This document shows, piece by piece, positions 18,202-26,774 of a stretch of DNA of 64,000 nt. The notes under the pieces are model-generated. The model did no database searches. It was not told the origin of the DNA and saw only the letters and a list, made by a program, of their open reading frames with translations. Location: NCBI RefSeq assembly GCF_007829955.1, contig NZ_VIWX01000005.1, positions 1-64,000 of the forward strand, written 5' to 3'. The DNA comes from Saccharopolyspora dendranthemae. Its GTDB lineage: Bacteria > Actinomycetota > Actinomycetes > Mycobacteriales > Pseudonocardiaceae. Position 1 is the stretch's first letter. Each line of letters begins with the position of its first letter. A program made the position numbers and the translations under genes.

Positions 18202-19725
18202 TCACCTGCCGCGGAGCATCTCGCGAACCGCCTCGATGGTGTCCGCCTCGGCGGCGTCCTTGTCCGGCCGGTAGCGCAGCACGCGCGCGAAGCGCAGCGC
18301 GACACCACCGGGGTAGCGGGTGCTGGTCTGCACGCCGTCGAGCTCGATCTCCACCACCAGCTCCGGGACGAGGTGCACGCTCCAGTCGTCACCACCGGTG
18401 GATCGCTGCTGGAACTCCTCGGTCTGCCAGGCCAGCAGCTCGTCGGTGAGGCCCTTGAAGGTCTTGCCCACCATGATCGGCGGGCCGCCGTCCGGGTCGC
18501 GCGCGCCGAGGTGCAGGTTGGACAGGTAGCCGCGGCGCCGGCCGTGGCCCCACTCGGCGGCGAGCACGACCAGGTCGAGGGTGTGCTCGGGTTTGACCTT
18601 GCGCCACGCCTTGCCTCGCCTGCCCGCCGCGTACGGCGAGGCGAGGTCTTTGACGACCACGCCCTCGTGGCCGCGTGCCAGCGCGTCGTCGAACACCGCC
18701 GCGGCGTCCTCCGAGGGCGGCGTCAGGACGCCCGGGATCCGGTGTCCGGCCGCGACCTGCTCCAGCGCCGCCAGCCGATCGCGCAGCGGGCGGTCGAGCA
18801 GATCGGTGCCGTCGAGGTGCAGGCAGTCGAAGAAGTAGGGGTGCAGCAGTTCGGCGCGCTGCTCCTGGGCCCCGAAGCGGGCCATCGTCTCCTGGAACGG
18901 GCGAGGGCGTCCGGCGTCGTCGAGCGCCAGGGTTTCGCCGTCGAGCACCACCGAGCGGCAGTCCAGACCGCGCACCAGCTCGACGAGCTCGGCCACGTTG
19001 CGGGTGATCTCGCGCAGCGTGCGGGTGTAGACGCGCACCTCGTCGCCGTCGCGGTGCACCTGGATGCGGGCCCCGTCGAGCTTGTGCTCGACCGAGCACT
19101 CACCGAGCTCGGCCAGCGCGGCGTCGAGGGTGTCGGCGGGGGAGGCCAGCATCGGCCGGATCGGCCTGCCCAGCTCCAGCCGGAACTCGGCGAGCGCGGC
19201 TTCACCGCCGCGCAACGCCGCTTCCGCGGTCGCGGGAAGCCGCCCGGAGAGCATGAACGCCCGGCGCACGGCCTCGGTGCGGACCTCGGCCGCCGCCGCG
19301 ATGGCCTCGACCATCACGCCTTCCAGCGCGCCTTGCCGGAGCTCGCCGCCGAACAACCGCACCAGGAAGGACTGCTCGTCGCCGGTGGCCTCGCCCAGGA
19401 GCCCGCCCAGCGCTCCGGCCCGCCGCTGAGCCGACCCCGAGCCGCTGATCGCCCGCACCTCGTCGACGGTCTCCACCACCGAGCCGATGGTCAGCCGCGG
19501 TTCGCGAGACGGCGCGACGTTCAGCGAGGACAGCGTCGACCAGCCGACCCCGGCCCGGCCGCCGGGCAGCTCCCCGGCCAGCAGCGCGGTCGCGGGCGCG
19601 ACCTCCTGCGGTTCGAGCCTCCGCAGCAGGACGGCGATCGCCGCGGTCTTCGCCTTGCGCGAGGACGTCGCCGCGACCTCGGCGGAGACCGCGACGACGT
19701 CCGAGAGCAGCACCATGTCTCCCAT
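18202..19725 (-). CDS. ligB: ATP-dependent DNA ligase, LigB type
   Basis: A 507-residue nick-sealing ligase. The nucleotidyltransferase core carries the adenylation motif HKLDGARIQ (motif I lysine), LDGETLALD, FFDCLHLDGTDLLDRPL, GHEGVVVKD and motif V WRKVKP; the OB-fold part contains GARDPDGGPPIMVGKTFKGLTDE. The N-terminal 190 residues are the DNA-binding domain, as in mycobacterial LigB. ATG 19725 was chosen for the GGAG seven bases upstream; ATG 19716 is the alternative. Actinobacteria carry this in addition to NAD-dependent LigA, so it is likely a repair ligase. Confidence 0.92.
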   Translation of the reverse strand: MGDMVLLSDVVAVSAEVAATSSRKAKTAAIAVLLRRLEPQEVAPATALLAGELPGGRAGVGWSTLSSLNVAPSREPRLTIGSVVETVDEVRAISGSGSAQRRAGALGGLLGEATGDEQSFLVRLFGGELRQGALEGVMVEAIAAAAEVRTEAVRRAFMLSGRLPATAEAALRGGEAALAEFRLELGRPIRPMLASPADTLDAALAELGECSVEHKLDGARIQVHRDGDEVRVYTRTLREITRNVAELVELVRGLDCRSVVLDGETLALDDAGRPRPFQETMARFGAQEQRAELLHPYFFDCLHLDGTDLLDRPLRDRLAALEQVAAGHRIPGVLTPPSEDAAAVFDDALARGHEGVVVKDLASPYAAGRRGKAWRKVKPEHTLDLVVLAAEWGHGRRRGYLSNLHLGARDPDGGPPIMVGKTFKGLTDELLAWQTEEFQQRSTGGDDWSVHLVPELVVEIELDGVQTSTRYPGGVALRFARVLRYRPDKDAAEADTIEAVREMLRGR

Positions 19726-19758
19726 CGTGCTGCTCCGCACCGACATCCGGGTTCCGGA

Positions 19759-21153
19759 TCAGCCGCCGTTGGCCATCCGGAGGACGTCGAGGGCCTCGTC
19801 GAGCTGCTCGATCGTGAGCTTGCCGGATTCCACGTGACCGCGTTCGAGGACGACCTCGCGGATGGGCTTGCGCTCCTTGAGCGCCTGCTTGGCGATCGCG
19901 GCCGCCTCCTCGTAGCCGATGTAGCGGTTGAGGGGCGTGACGATCGACGGCGAGCCCTCGGCGTAGGCGCGGGCCTGCTCGTCGTTGACCTGCACCCCGG
20001 CGAAGACCTTGTCGGCCAGCTGCCGGGACACCGCGCTGAGCAGCCGGGCCGATTCGAGCACGTTGCGGGCGATGACCGGGAGCATCACGTTGAGCTGGAA
20101 GTTGCCCTGCGATCCGGCGAACGCCACGGCGGCGTCGTTGCCGATCACCTGCGCGACGACCTGGAGCGTGGCCTCCGGGATCACCGGGTTGACCTTGCCG
20201 GGCATGATCGACGAACCCGGCTGCAGGTCGGGAAGTGCCAGCTCGGCCAGGCCGGTGCGCGGTCCGGAGCCGAGCCAGCGGACGTCGTTGGCGATCTTGG
20301 TGAGGCTGACCGCCACCGTGCGCATGTGCCCGGAGACCTCCACGACGGAATCCTGCGAGGCCTGCGCCTCGAAGTGATCGCGGGCCTCGGTCAGCGGCAG
20401 ACCGGTCACGCGCGCGAGCTCTTCGGAGACGGCGCGCCCGAACCCCTCCGGCGCGTTGAGGCCGGAGCCGACGGCGGTGCCGCCGATGGGCAGCTCGCCC
20501 AGGCGCTCCTGGCTGGTCCGCAGCCGCTCCACGCCGTAGCGGACCTGCGATGCCCAGGCCCCGGCTTCCTGGGCGAGGGTGATCGGCACCGCGTCCATCA
20601 GGTGCGTGCGGCCGGACTTGACGACCTCGGTCCACTCGGCGGCGCGGCCCTCGATGGTGGCGGCCAGGTGCTCCAGCGCCGGGATGAGGTCGGCGAGCAC
20701 GGCCTCGGTCGCGGCGACGTGGATGGTGGTCGGGAAGGTGTCGTTGGACGACTGCGAGGCGTTGACGTGGTCGTTGGGGTGCACGTCGCGGTCCAGCGCC
20801 CGGGAGGCGAGGGTGGCGATGACCTCGTTGGCGTTCATGTTCGACGAGGTGCCCGAGCCGGTCTGGAAGACGTCGATCGGGAAGTGCTCGTCGTGCGCGC
20901 CTTCGGCGACCTCGTCGGCGGCGCGGGCGATGGCTTCGGCGACGTCCGCGTCGAGCACGCCCAGCCGGCCGTTGACCCGTGCGGTCGCGGCCTTGAGCAG
21001 GCCGAGCGCGCGGATCTGCGCGCGCTCCAGGCCCCGACCGGAGATCGGGAAGTTCTCCACGGCCCGCTGGGTCTGCGCGCGGTAGAGGGCGTCGGCGGGC
21101 ACCCGCACCTCGCCCATCGTGTCGTGTTCGATCCGGTATTGGGTTTCAGCCAT
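19759..21153 (-). CDS. fumC: Class II fumarate hydratase
   Basis: A 464-residue fumarase interconverting fumarate and malate in the TCA cycle. Family landmarks are the substrate-binding TGSGTSSNMNANEV, the ASQSSNDTFPT segment, GRTHLMDAVPITL, the flexible catalytic loop GSSIMPGKVNP (with the active-site serine) and QLNVMLPVIARNVLESARLL. Length is normal for class II. It is in the same direction as ligB with a 33-bp gap. It holds the Rv1098c position upstream of glpX, although here the two are separated by the protease/reductase block. Confidence 0.95.
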   Translation of the reverse strand: MAETQYRIEHDTMGEVRVPADALYRAQTQRAVENFPISGRGLERAQIRALGLLKAATARVNGRLGVLDADVAEAIARAADEVAEGAHDEHFPIDVFQTGSGTSSNMNANEVIATLASRALDRDVHPNDHVNASQSSNDTFPTTIHVAATEAVLADLIPALEHLAATIEGRAAEWTEVVKSGRTHLMDAVPITLAQEAGAWASQVRYGVERLRTSQERLGELPIGGTAVGSGLNAPEGFGRAVSEELARVTGLPLTEARDHFEAQASQDSVVEVSGHMRTVAVSLTKIANDVRWLGSGPRTGLAELALPDLQPGSSIMPGKVNPVIPEATLQVVAQVIGNDAAVAFAGSQGNFQLNVMLPVIARNVLESARLLSAVSRQLADKVFAGVQVNDEQARAYAEGSPSIVTPLNRYIGYEEAAAIAKQALKERKPIREVVLERGHVESGKLTIEQLDEALDVLRMANGG

Positions 21154-21264
21154 GGTCGAAGTGTCCCGCCGATCAGCGGCTCAGGTCAGCGTGGCGCGCC
21201 CCACCGGCCGGGCGTTTCCCCTGGAAGCGACCCCGCTGGAACGGTCAAGGTGGCTGATCTGACA

Positions 21265-21295
21265 AAGCCCGCCCCCGGAGTCCGGGAGCGGGCTT
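21265..21295 (-). terminator. Terminator hairpin after serine protease 1
   Basis: Fifteen-bp stem with one mismatch and a single-base loop region (AAGCCCGCCCCCGGA / TCCGGGAGCGGGCTT), 11 bp beyond the protease stop on the minus strand. Confidence 0.7.
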
Positions 21296-21305
21296 GGTCG
21301 AGGCC

Positions 21306-22079
21306 TCAGCTGATGGTGGAGGAGATCCAGTCCTGGTAGGCGGTGGCGTCGGTGTAGACCGAGGGCGCCGTGCCGCAGACCGGGACCGGGCTGCCCAGTC
21401 GGCTGGTCACGCCGGTGAGCTTCCAGTCGCCCGGGGTGCCTTCCAGCTGCGGTCCGCCGGAGTCGCCGAAGCAGGAGTTGGCCAGCAGCTCCTTGCTGGA
21501 CGTGCAGATCTCGCTGGGTCCGTCGATGGAGCTCAGCGTGCACTGCGAGTCCGGCGCGACGTTGGTCTCCAGCTCCTTCAGCTGCTCCGGCGGCTGACCG
21601 CAGCCGCGCACCGGGCAGGTCACGCCCCAGCCGATGATCCGCGAGGGAGTGCCGTCGGGCCCGGAGGCGCCGGCGATCTCGATCGGCGTCTCGGACACCG
21701 CGTGGTCGAGCTTGACCAGCGCGATGTCGCCGTTGGGCGTCTTGGACTCGTAGTCCGGGTGCACGACGACCTGCGAGACGCCGGCTTCGGTGCCGCCGCT
21801 GTTCCAGGTCGGGCTGCCGATCCGCAGGCCGAGGTCCGCCGGTGCCGCGTCGACGACGCAGTGCGCGGCGGTGAGCACCCACTGCTCGTCGATGAGCGAT
21901 GCGCCGCAGCTGTGCGAACCCTCGCGCTGCAGCGAGGCCATCCACTCGTAGGACTCGGTCGCGTCGCCGCCGCCGACGATCAGCGTGCCCGGGTTGTCGA
22001 TCGCTTGCGCCGATGGTGCGAAGCCCGCGCTGAGCGCGAGCGCGGCGATGCCGCTGAGCACTGCGGATGTTCTCTTCAC
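21306..22079 (-). CDS. Secreted trypsin-like serine protease 1
   Basis: A 257-residue S1 family preproenzyme from GTG 22079 behind GGGGAGGGGAATC. Residues 1-22 are a signal peptide (ending PSAQA), a short propeptide precedes IVGGGDA, and the catalytic triad is His in TAAHC, Asp in NGDIALVKL and Ser in GDSGGP. Six cysteines allow three disulfides. Length fits a single catalytic domain. It is a paralogue of the protease at 23304 and divergent from the reductase gene. Confidence 0.9.
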   Translation of the reverse strand: MKRTSAVLSGIAALALSAGFAPSAQAIDNPGTLIVGGGDATESYEWMASLQREGSHSCGASLIDEQWVLTAAHCVVDAAPADLGLRIGSPTWNSGGTEAGVSQVVVHPDYESKTPNGDIALVKLDHAVSETPIEIAGASGPDGTPSRIIGWGVTCPVRGCGQPPEQLKELETNVAPDSQCTLSSIDGPSEICTSSKELLANSCFGDSGGPQLEGTPGDWKLTGVTSRLGSPVPVCGTAPSVYTDATAYQDWISSTIS

Positions 22080-22262
22080 TGAGATTCCCCTCCCCGACAA
22101 GATCCCCTTTTCCCGGAAGTTAGGTGCGAGGAGCAGTCCCAGGTACCGCTGCACGCTGCAGCGGACTGCGCTGATCGGCGCAGCGGCGGCGAAGTGGGGA
22201 CACATCGGCCGGATCGGGCTAGCCTGAGATCCGTATCACGGAGCCGGCGACGGGATCCCGAG

Positions 22263-23234
22263 ATGGCGCACGAGGTCGATCTGCTGGTGGTGGGTGCCGG
22301 TCCGGCGGGGCTGTTCGCGGCCTACTACGCCGGGTTCCGCGGGATGTCGGTGGCGCTGGTGGACGCGCTGCCGGAGCCGGGTGGCCAGGTGACGGCGATG
22401 TACCCGGAGAAGATGATCTTCGACGTGGCCGGGTTCCCGGAGATCCGCGGCCGCGACCTGGTCGCCTCGCTGGTCAAGCAGGCCGACCAGTACGGCCCCA
22501 GCTACCTGCTCGGGCGTCCGGCCGTCTCGCTGTCCGACGTGGACGGCGGGCTGCTGGTCGACGTCGGCGAAGGCGAGCAGGTCCAGGCCGGGGCGGTGCT
22601 GATCACGGCCGGGATCGGGGAGTTCACCCCGCGTCCGCTCCCCGCGGGGGGCGAGTGGACCGGCCAGGGCGTCGTGCACTTCATCCCCGAGCTCTCCGCG
22701 CACACCGGGCACGACGTGGTGGTCATCGGCGGTGGCGACTCGGCGTTCGACTGGGCGCTGGCCCTGCAGCCGGTCGCCCGCAGCGTGACGCTCGTGCACC
22801 GGCGGACCAGGTTCCGGGCCCACGCGGGCCTGGTCGCCAAGGTCGAAGCCCTGGGCATCCCCCTGATCGTGCCGGCCGAGGTCGCCGAGATCCGCGGCGA
22901 CGGCTCCGGGCTCACCGAGGTGGAGATCGAGGTCGAAAGCGAGCGGCGCGTCCTGCCCGCCCAGACAGTCGTCGCGGCACTGGGTTTCACCGCCGACCTC
23001 GGACCCATCGAGTCCTGGGGGCTCGACCTGGAGAAGCGGTCGATCCTGGTCGACACCACCATGCGCACCAGCCGTCCGCGCGTCTACGCGGCCGGCGACG
23101 TCACCACCTACCCGGGCAAGGTCAAGCTCATCGCCACCGGGTTCGGTGAAGCCGCCACGGCGGTGAACAACATCGCCGTGGAGCTCAACCCCGACGCCCA
23201 CCTCTTCCCGGGCCACTCCTCGAACCTCGCGTGA
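22263..23234 (+). CDS. Ferredoxin/flavodoxin-NADP+ reductase, thioredoxin-reductase-like
   Basis: A 323-residue FAD and NAD(P)H oxidoreductase. The FAD motif GAGPAG is at residues 11-16 and the NADPH motif GGGDSA lies mid-protein (VVVIGGGDSAFDWALAL); the late FAD motif is VYAAGDVTTYPGKVKLIATGFGEAATAVNN. The CxxC redox motif of thioredoxin reductase is absent, which, with PGGQVTAMYPEKMIFDVAGFP, places it in the YumC-type ferredoxin-NADP reductase group. ATG 22263 was chosen; the frame extends to 22194. The electron partner is not encoded nearby. Confidence 0.9.
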   Translation: MAHEVDLLVVGAGPAGLFAAYYAGFRGMSVALVDALPEPGGQVTAMYPEKMIFDVAGFPEIRGRDLVASLVKQADQYGPSYLLGRPAVSLSDVDGGLLVDVGEGEQVQAGAVLITAGIGEFTPRPLPAGGEWTGQGVVHFIPELSAHTGHDVVVIGGGDSAFDWALALQPVARSVTLVHRRTRFRAHAGLVAKVEALGIPLIVPAEVAEIRGDGSGLTEVEIEVESERRVLPAQTVVAALGFTADLGPIESWGLDLEKRSILVDTTMRTSRPRVYAAGDVTTYPGKVKLIATGFGEAATAVNNIAVELNPDAHLFPGHSSNLA

Positions 23235-23251
23235 CGTGCCCGGAAAAAGAA

Positions 23252-23285
23252 GCGGCACCCGGGACGTCGCGTCTCCGGGTGCCGC
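23252..23285. terminator. Hairpin between convergent reductase and protease genes
   Basis: Eleven-bp perfect stem (GCGGCACCCGG / CCGGGTGCCGC) with a 12-nt loop, 17 bp past the reductase stop and 18 bp past the protease stop; likely serves both. Confidence 0.75.
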
Positions 23286-23303
23286 GCCTGCGGGCTGAGC
23301 GGG

Positions 23304-24050
23304 TCAGCTGCCGGTGTTCTGGCTGATCCAGTCGGCGAAGGCCGTCACGTCGGTGTAGATCGACGGGCCGGTGGCGCAGGTGGAGTCACCGTTGCCGGAA
23401 CGGCTGGTGGCACCGATCAGCTCCCAGTTGCCCTGGGTGCCCTTGATCTGCGGGCCGCCCGAGTCGCCGTAGCAGGCACCGGAGTCGCCGTTCGGGTTGT
23501 CGGTGCAGATCTCGCCCGCGGCGTCGATGCCGGTGCAGCCGGCGTCGTCGACGACGCTCGTGTCGAGCTCCTGCAGGTTGGTCGGGACCTCACCGCAGCC
23601 GCTCTCCGGGCAGGTCTGGCCCCAGCCGATGATGCGGCTCGGGGTGCCGGCCTCACCGGACTCGGCGGCGATCGAGATCGGCGCCGCGGACAGCGGCTTG
23701 TCCAGCTGCAGCACCGCGAGGTCGGCGCTGTCGTGCACCTGGGTCTTGGTCACCGCGGCTTCCTCGCCACCGGTGGTGTTGTCGTTGCTGCCCACGCGGA
23801 CCGTGAAGTCACCGCCGCCCTGAACGCAGTGCGCGGCCGTCACCACCCAGTCCGGCTTGATCAGCGCGCCGCCGCAGAGGTGGCTGCCCTGCTGCTGCAG
23901 CGAGACCATGAACGAGTAGGTCTCGGTCGCGTCGTGACCGCCGATGATCATCGGGTCGACGTCGTCGCCGGCGGCGACCGCCGGCATGCTCAGCGCGCCC
24001 ACGGCGCTGACCGCGGCGACCGCGGAGATGAGAACCGAACGAATGCGCAT
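23304..24050 (-). CDS. Secreted trypsin-like serine protease 2
   Basis: A 248-residue S1 preproenzyme: signal peptide (residues 1-27, ending PAVAAG), short propeptide, mature start IIGGHDATETYSF, His in TAAHCVQ, Asp in DSADLAVLQLDKP, Ser in CYGDSGGPQIKG. The C-terminal DVTAFADWISQNTGS parallels DATAYQDWISSTIS of protease 1. Compared with protease 1 it is more acidic and has the same cysteine layout. It is convergent with the reductase gene; the upstream 24051-24160 should hold its promoter. Confidence 0.9.
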   Translation of the reverse strand: MRIRSVLISAVAAVSAVGALSMPAVAAGDDVDPMIIGGHDATETYSFMVSLQQQGSHLCGGALIKPDWVVTAAHCVQGGGDFTVRVGSNDNTTGGEEAAVTKTQVHDSADLAVLQLDKPLSAAPISIAAESGEAGTPSRIIGWGQTCPESGCGEVPTNLQELDTSVVDDAGCTGIDAAGEICTDNPNGDSGACYGDSGGPQIKGTQGNWELIGATSRSGNGDSTCATGPSIYTDVTAFADWISQNTGS

Positions 24051-24161
24051 TGTGTGTCGAATCCTCCGGGTATCCCGGCTCCGAAGGCCGGCTGGCCGCA
24101 GACGCTAACGGCGCCCCCGGCCGCGGCGTACCCACGAAGGTCGTAGGGCGTCCATGAACGA

Positions 24162-24196
24162 GGCGGTGGCCCGCGGACAATCCGCAGGCCACCGCC
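24162..24196 (-). terminator. Hairpin downstream of glpX
   Basis: Ten-bp plus five-bp stem (GGCGGTGGCC..GCGGA with complement) broken by one mismatch, CAA loop, about 50 bp past the glpX stop. Confidence 0.6.
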
Positions 24197-24246
24197 TTGA
24201 TCAAGATCGGTTCAGCCGGTTTTTCCCGGTTTCCCCAGAACGGCCC

Positions 24247-25257
24247 TCACGCGCCGGTCTCGCCGAGGTCCACGTCGGCGTACTCGCGCAGCTTGGTGAG
24301 CTTGTGCGAAGCGTCGACGACCCGCGTCGTGCCGGACTTCGAGCGCATCACGATCGACTGCGTGGTGCAGCGGTCCGCGCGGTAGTGCACGCCGCGCAGC
24401 AGCGCGCCGTCGGTGATGCCCGTCGCCACGAAGAACATGTTGTCGCCGCGCACCAGGTCCGACGTGGTGAGCACCTGGTTCGGGTCGTGCCCGGCCTCGC
24501 GGAGCTTCGCCCGCTCCTCGTCGTCCCGGGGCCACAAGCGGCCCTGGATCTCGCCGTCGAGGCACTTCAGCGCGCACGCCGTGATGATCCCCTCCGGGGT
24601 GCCGCCGATCCCCAGCAGCATGTCGACACCGCTGTTCGGGCGGGCCGCCGCGATCGCGCCCGCCACGTCGCCGTCGGAGATGAACTGCACGCGGGCGCCG
24701 GCCTCGCGGATCTCCTTGACGATCTGCTCGTGCCGCGGCCGGTCCAGCACGCACACCGTCACGTCGGAGACCTCGACGTGCTTGGCCTTGGCGACCCGCC
24801 GCACGTTCTCCGAGATCGGCGCGCTGATGTCGATGACGCCCGCGGCCTCCGGGCCGACGGCCATCTTCTCCATGTAGAACACCGCGGACGGGTCGAACAT
24901 GGTGCCGCGCTCGGACACCGCCAGCACCGCCAGCGCGTTCGGCATGCCCTTGCTGAGCAGCGTCGTTCCGTCGATCGGGTCCACGGCGACGTCGACCTCA
25001 GGGCCTTCCCCGTTGCCGACCTCCTCGCCGTTGTAGAGCATCGGCGCTTCGTCCTTCTCGCCCTCGCCGATGACCACCGTGCCGCGCATGGACACCGTGC
25101 CGATGAGCTTGCGCATGGCGTCCACGGCCGCGCCGTCACCGGCGTTCTTGTCACCGCTGCCCACCCAACGCCCACCGGCCATCGCGGCGGCTTCGGTCAC
25201 GCGGACGAGTTCCATGGCCAGGTTGCGATCGGGTGCTTCCGGGTGTCGTTGCGTCAT
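24247..25257 (-). CDS. glpX: Fructose-1,6-bisphosphatase class II GlpX
   Basis: A 336-residue Mg/Mn-dependent phosphatase that removes the 1-phosphate of fructose-1,6-bisphosphate in gluconeogenesis. Metal-binding segments are VVIGEGEKDEAPMLYNGE and DVAVDPIDGTTLLSKG; the phosphate site includes GIGGTPEGIITACALKCL and the late ATGITDGALL. Length is typical. GGAGGGCGCG precedes ATG 25257. Actinobacteria often rely on GlpX as the main FBPase (Rv1099c in M. tuberculosis). It is divergent from the DUF4245 gene, as in that genome. Confidence 0.94.
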   Translation of the reverse strand: MTQRHPEAPDRNLAMELVRVTEAAAMAGGRWVGSGDKNAGDGAAVDAMRKLIGTVSMRGTVVIGEGEKDEAPMLYNGEEVGNGEGPEVDVAVDPIDGTTLLSKGMPNALAVLAVSERGTMFDPSAVFYMEKMAVGPEAAGVIDISAPISENVRRVAKAKHVEVSDVTVCVLDRPRHEQIVKEIREAGARVQFISDGDVAGAIAAARPNSGVDMLLGIGGTPEGIITACALKCLDGEIQGRLWPRDDEERAKLREAGHDPNQVLTTSDLVRGDNMFFVATGITDGALLRGVHYRADRCTTQSIVMRSKSGTTRVVDASHKLTKLREYADVDLGETGA

Positions 25258-25435
25258 CGCGCCCTCCGGAGTTGTGAGGCATCGTCGGTACCGCCCGAGT
25301 CCGGCGGGAAAACGCCCCGCGCTCAGGCTTGTTGGCAGCGATCTTCCCAGATCATCGAGGTCCGGGGATCACTCGCGTGGGGCAGCCCACTCCGGCTGGC
25401 CCTGCCCGCTGAGCTGCGGTGCTACCGGTGAGAGC

Positions 25436-26029
25436 ATGGGTCCCGTGGCTGAACCCCGCAACCAGCAGCCGGCGCCGTCCCGCCCGCCGCGGACGATGTC
25501 GGCGATGATCTTCGCCGTCCTGCCCTTGGTGCTGGTCTCGTTCGGCATCGCGGGCCTGTTCACGCAGTGCTCGTTCACTCCCACCGGCCCCACGGTCGAC
25601 AGCGGATCGGTGCCCACGGTGAACGTCCAGGCCGAGCTGCACGACGCCGCTGCCGGAGTGGACTTCCCGGTGGTCGAGCCGGAGCTGCCCGCCAACTGGC
25701 GGGCCAACTCCAGCAACAGCACCACGCTGCCCTCGCACACCGAGGTCGTCCGGGTCGGCTGGCTCACCGGTGAGGCGCAGTACCTGCGCTTGGCCCAGTC
25801 CAACGCCACCGAGGCGGAGCTGGTCGTCGGCGAGACGCGGCAGCCTCCGCAGGCACTCGGCACCGTCGAGGTCGGCGGTCGCCAGTGGGTCCGCTACCAG
25901 GGCGTTCGCGATGAGCAGGCGTGGGTGTCCGAGCGCGACGGCGTCCGCCTGCTGATCACCGGCAACGCCGGTGAAGCGGAGTTCCGCACCCTGGCCGAAG
26001 CCGCCCTCACGGCCCCGCCGGTCGGCTGA
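25436..26029 (+). CDS. DUF4245 membrane-anchored protein
   Basis: A 197-residue protein: a proline-rich cytoplasmic start, one membrane helix (SAMIFAVLPLVLVSFGIAGLFT, about residues 25-46) and an extracytoplasmic domain (PVVEPELPANWRANS, VVRVGWLTGEAQYLRLAQSNA) typical of DUF4245. ATG 25436 is used; GTG 25445 is possible. It holds the Rv1100 position beside glpX. Function unknown. Confidence 0.8.
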   Translation: MGPVAEPRNQQPAPSRPPRTMSAMIFAVLPLVLVSFGIAGLFTQCSFTPTGPTVDSGSVPTVNVQAELHDAAAGVDFPVVEPELPANWRANSSNSTTLPSHTEVVRVGWLTGEAQYLRLAQSNATEAELVVGETRQPPQALGTVEVGGRQWVRYQGVRDEQAWVSERDGVRLLITGNAGEAEFRTLAEAALTAPPVG

Positions 26030-26063
26030 ACCGCCTTCGCGAGTCACGCCGCCGGGTGGGGAA

Positions 26064-26087
26064 TTCGAATTTCGCGCGAGATTCGAA
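26064..26087. repeat. 24-bp near-palindrome, family 3 copy 1
   Basis: Sequence TTCGAATTTCGCGCGAGATT and flanks form a palindrome centred on CGCGCG with one mismatched pair; a further TTCGAACCCGAACTTCGAA follows. It lies between the convergent DUF4245 and xseB genes and matches the core of the palindrome at 44218. Confidence 0.8.
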
Positions 26088-26113
26088 CCCGAACTTCGAA
26101 TCGTTCTGGGGCG

Positions 26114-26368
26114 TCAGGAGTCGTCTTCGACCGAGGCGAGGGCCCGTTCCACTCGCTCCCGGGCGCCCGCGAGATGGCGTTCGCAGACGGCGGCCAGCGC
26201 CTCGCCCTTCTCCCAGAGGGCCAGCGAGTCCTCCAGCGAGAGCCCGCCCGCTTCCAGCTGCTTGACGACCTCGGCCAGCTGATCGCGGGCCGCTTCGTAC
26301 CCGAGCTCAGCGACCTCCGGGTGTTCGGCGACCGGATCGAAGTGCTCGTCCTGCTGGTTCTCGGTCAC
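26114..26368 (-). CDS. xseB: Exodeoxyribonuclease VII small subunit
   Basis: An 84-residue helical protein with the family core LGYEAARDQLAEVVKQLEAGGLSLEDSLALWEKGEALAAVCERHLAGARERVE. XseB associates in several copies with XseA to form the single-strand-specific exonuclease VII. The ATG overlaps the stop of the preceding unknown gene (ATGA), so the three genes xseA-X-xseB form one operon. Confidence 0.93.
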   Translation of the reverse strand: MTENQQDEHFDPVAEHPEVAELGYEAARDQLAEVVKQLEAGGLSLEDSLALWEKGEALAAVCERHLAGARERVERALASVEDDS

Positions 26369-26760
26369 GGGGTAGGGCTCTCCACATTCGCTCGCACGGA
26401 CACCACCGCGGTGGCGATCGCCTGGTCGTAGCCGACGAACGCCTCGGCGAACTCGGCGCCGTCGCCTTCGCGCACCGCGTCGTTGATGCGCAACTGGGCC
26501 TCCGCGACCCTACGTCGGTGGGCCGACGCCGCCCACCAGGTGGGGCCCACGTAGTCCGAGGTCGCGTCGATCAGCGCGCGCAGCCGACGGGGCAGGTCCT
26601 TGCGCTCCGCCGAATCGCACCCGCCGAGCAGCGCCGCCCAGGTGCCCACCGCCGTGACGTCGGCGGCCTCGGCGCAGCGCCGGACCTCGCCCGCCCGCTC
26701 CGCGTTGCGCGCAGCACCCGCGGTGAGGGGGAGGAACGAGGGCTCCTGCTTCGGGTGCAC
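26365..26760 (-). CDS. Unknown protein inserted between xseA and xseB
   Basis: A 131-residue protein from GTG 26760, with AAGGAC seven bases upstream. It starts 14 bp after the xseA stop and its stop overlaps the xseB start (ATGA), so it is translated as part of the exonuclease VII operon. It appears all-helical (RNAERAGEVRRCAEAADVTAVGTWAALLGGC, LRALIDATSDYVGPTWWAASAHRRRVAEAQLRINDAV) with no catalytic motif or membrane segment that I recognise. Such a gene between the two subunits is unusual; it could be an accessory or inhibitory subunit, but only position supports that. Confidence 0.68.
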   Translation of the reverse strand: MHPKQEPSFLPLTAGAARNAERAGEVRRCAEAADVTAVGTWAALLGGCDSAERKDLPRRLRALIDATSDYVGPTWWAASAHRRRVAEAQLRINDAVREGDGAEFAEAFVGYDQAIATAVVSVRANVESPTP

Positions 26761-26774
26761 GTGGAAGTCCTTGG

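Noticed and set aside
17929..21339. 1136-codon plus-strand frame
   Set aside because: Antisense to ligB and fumC over their full lengths; the product is an Arg/Gly/Val/His mixture with no domain.
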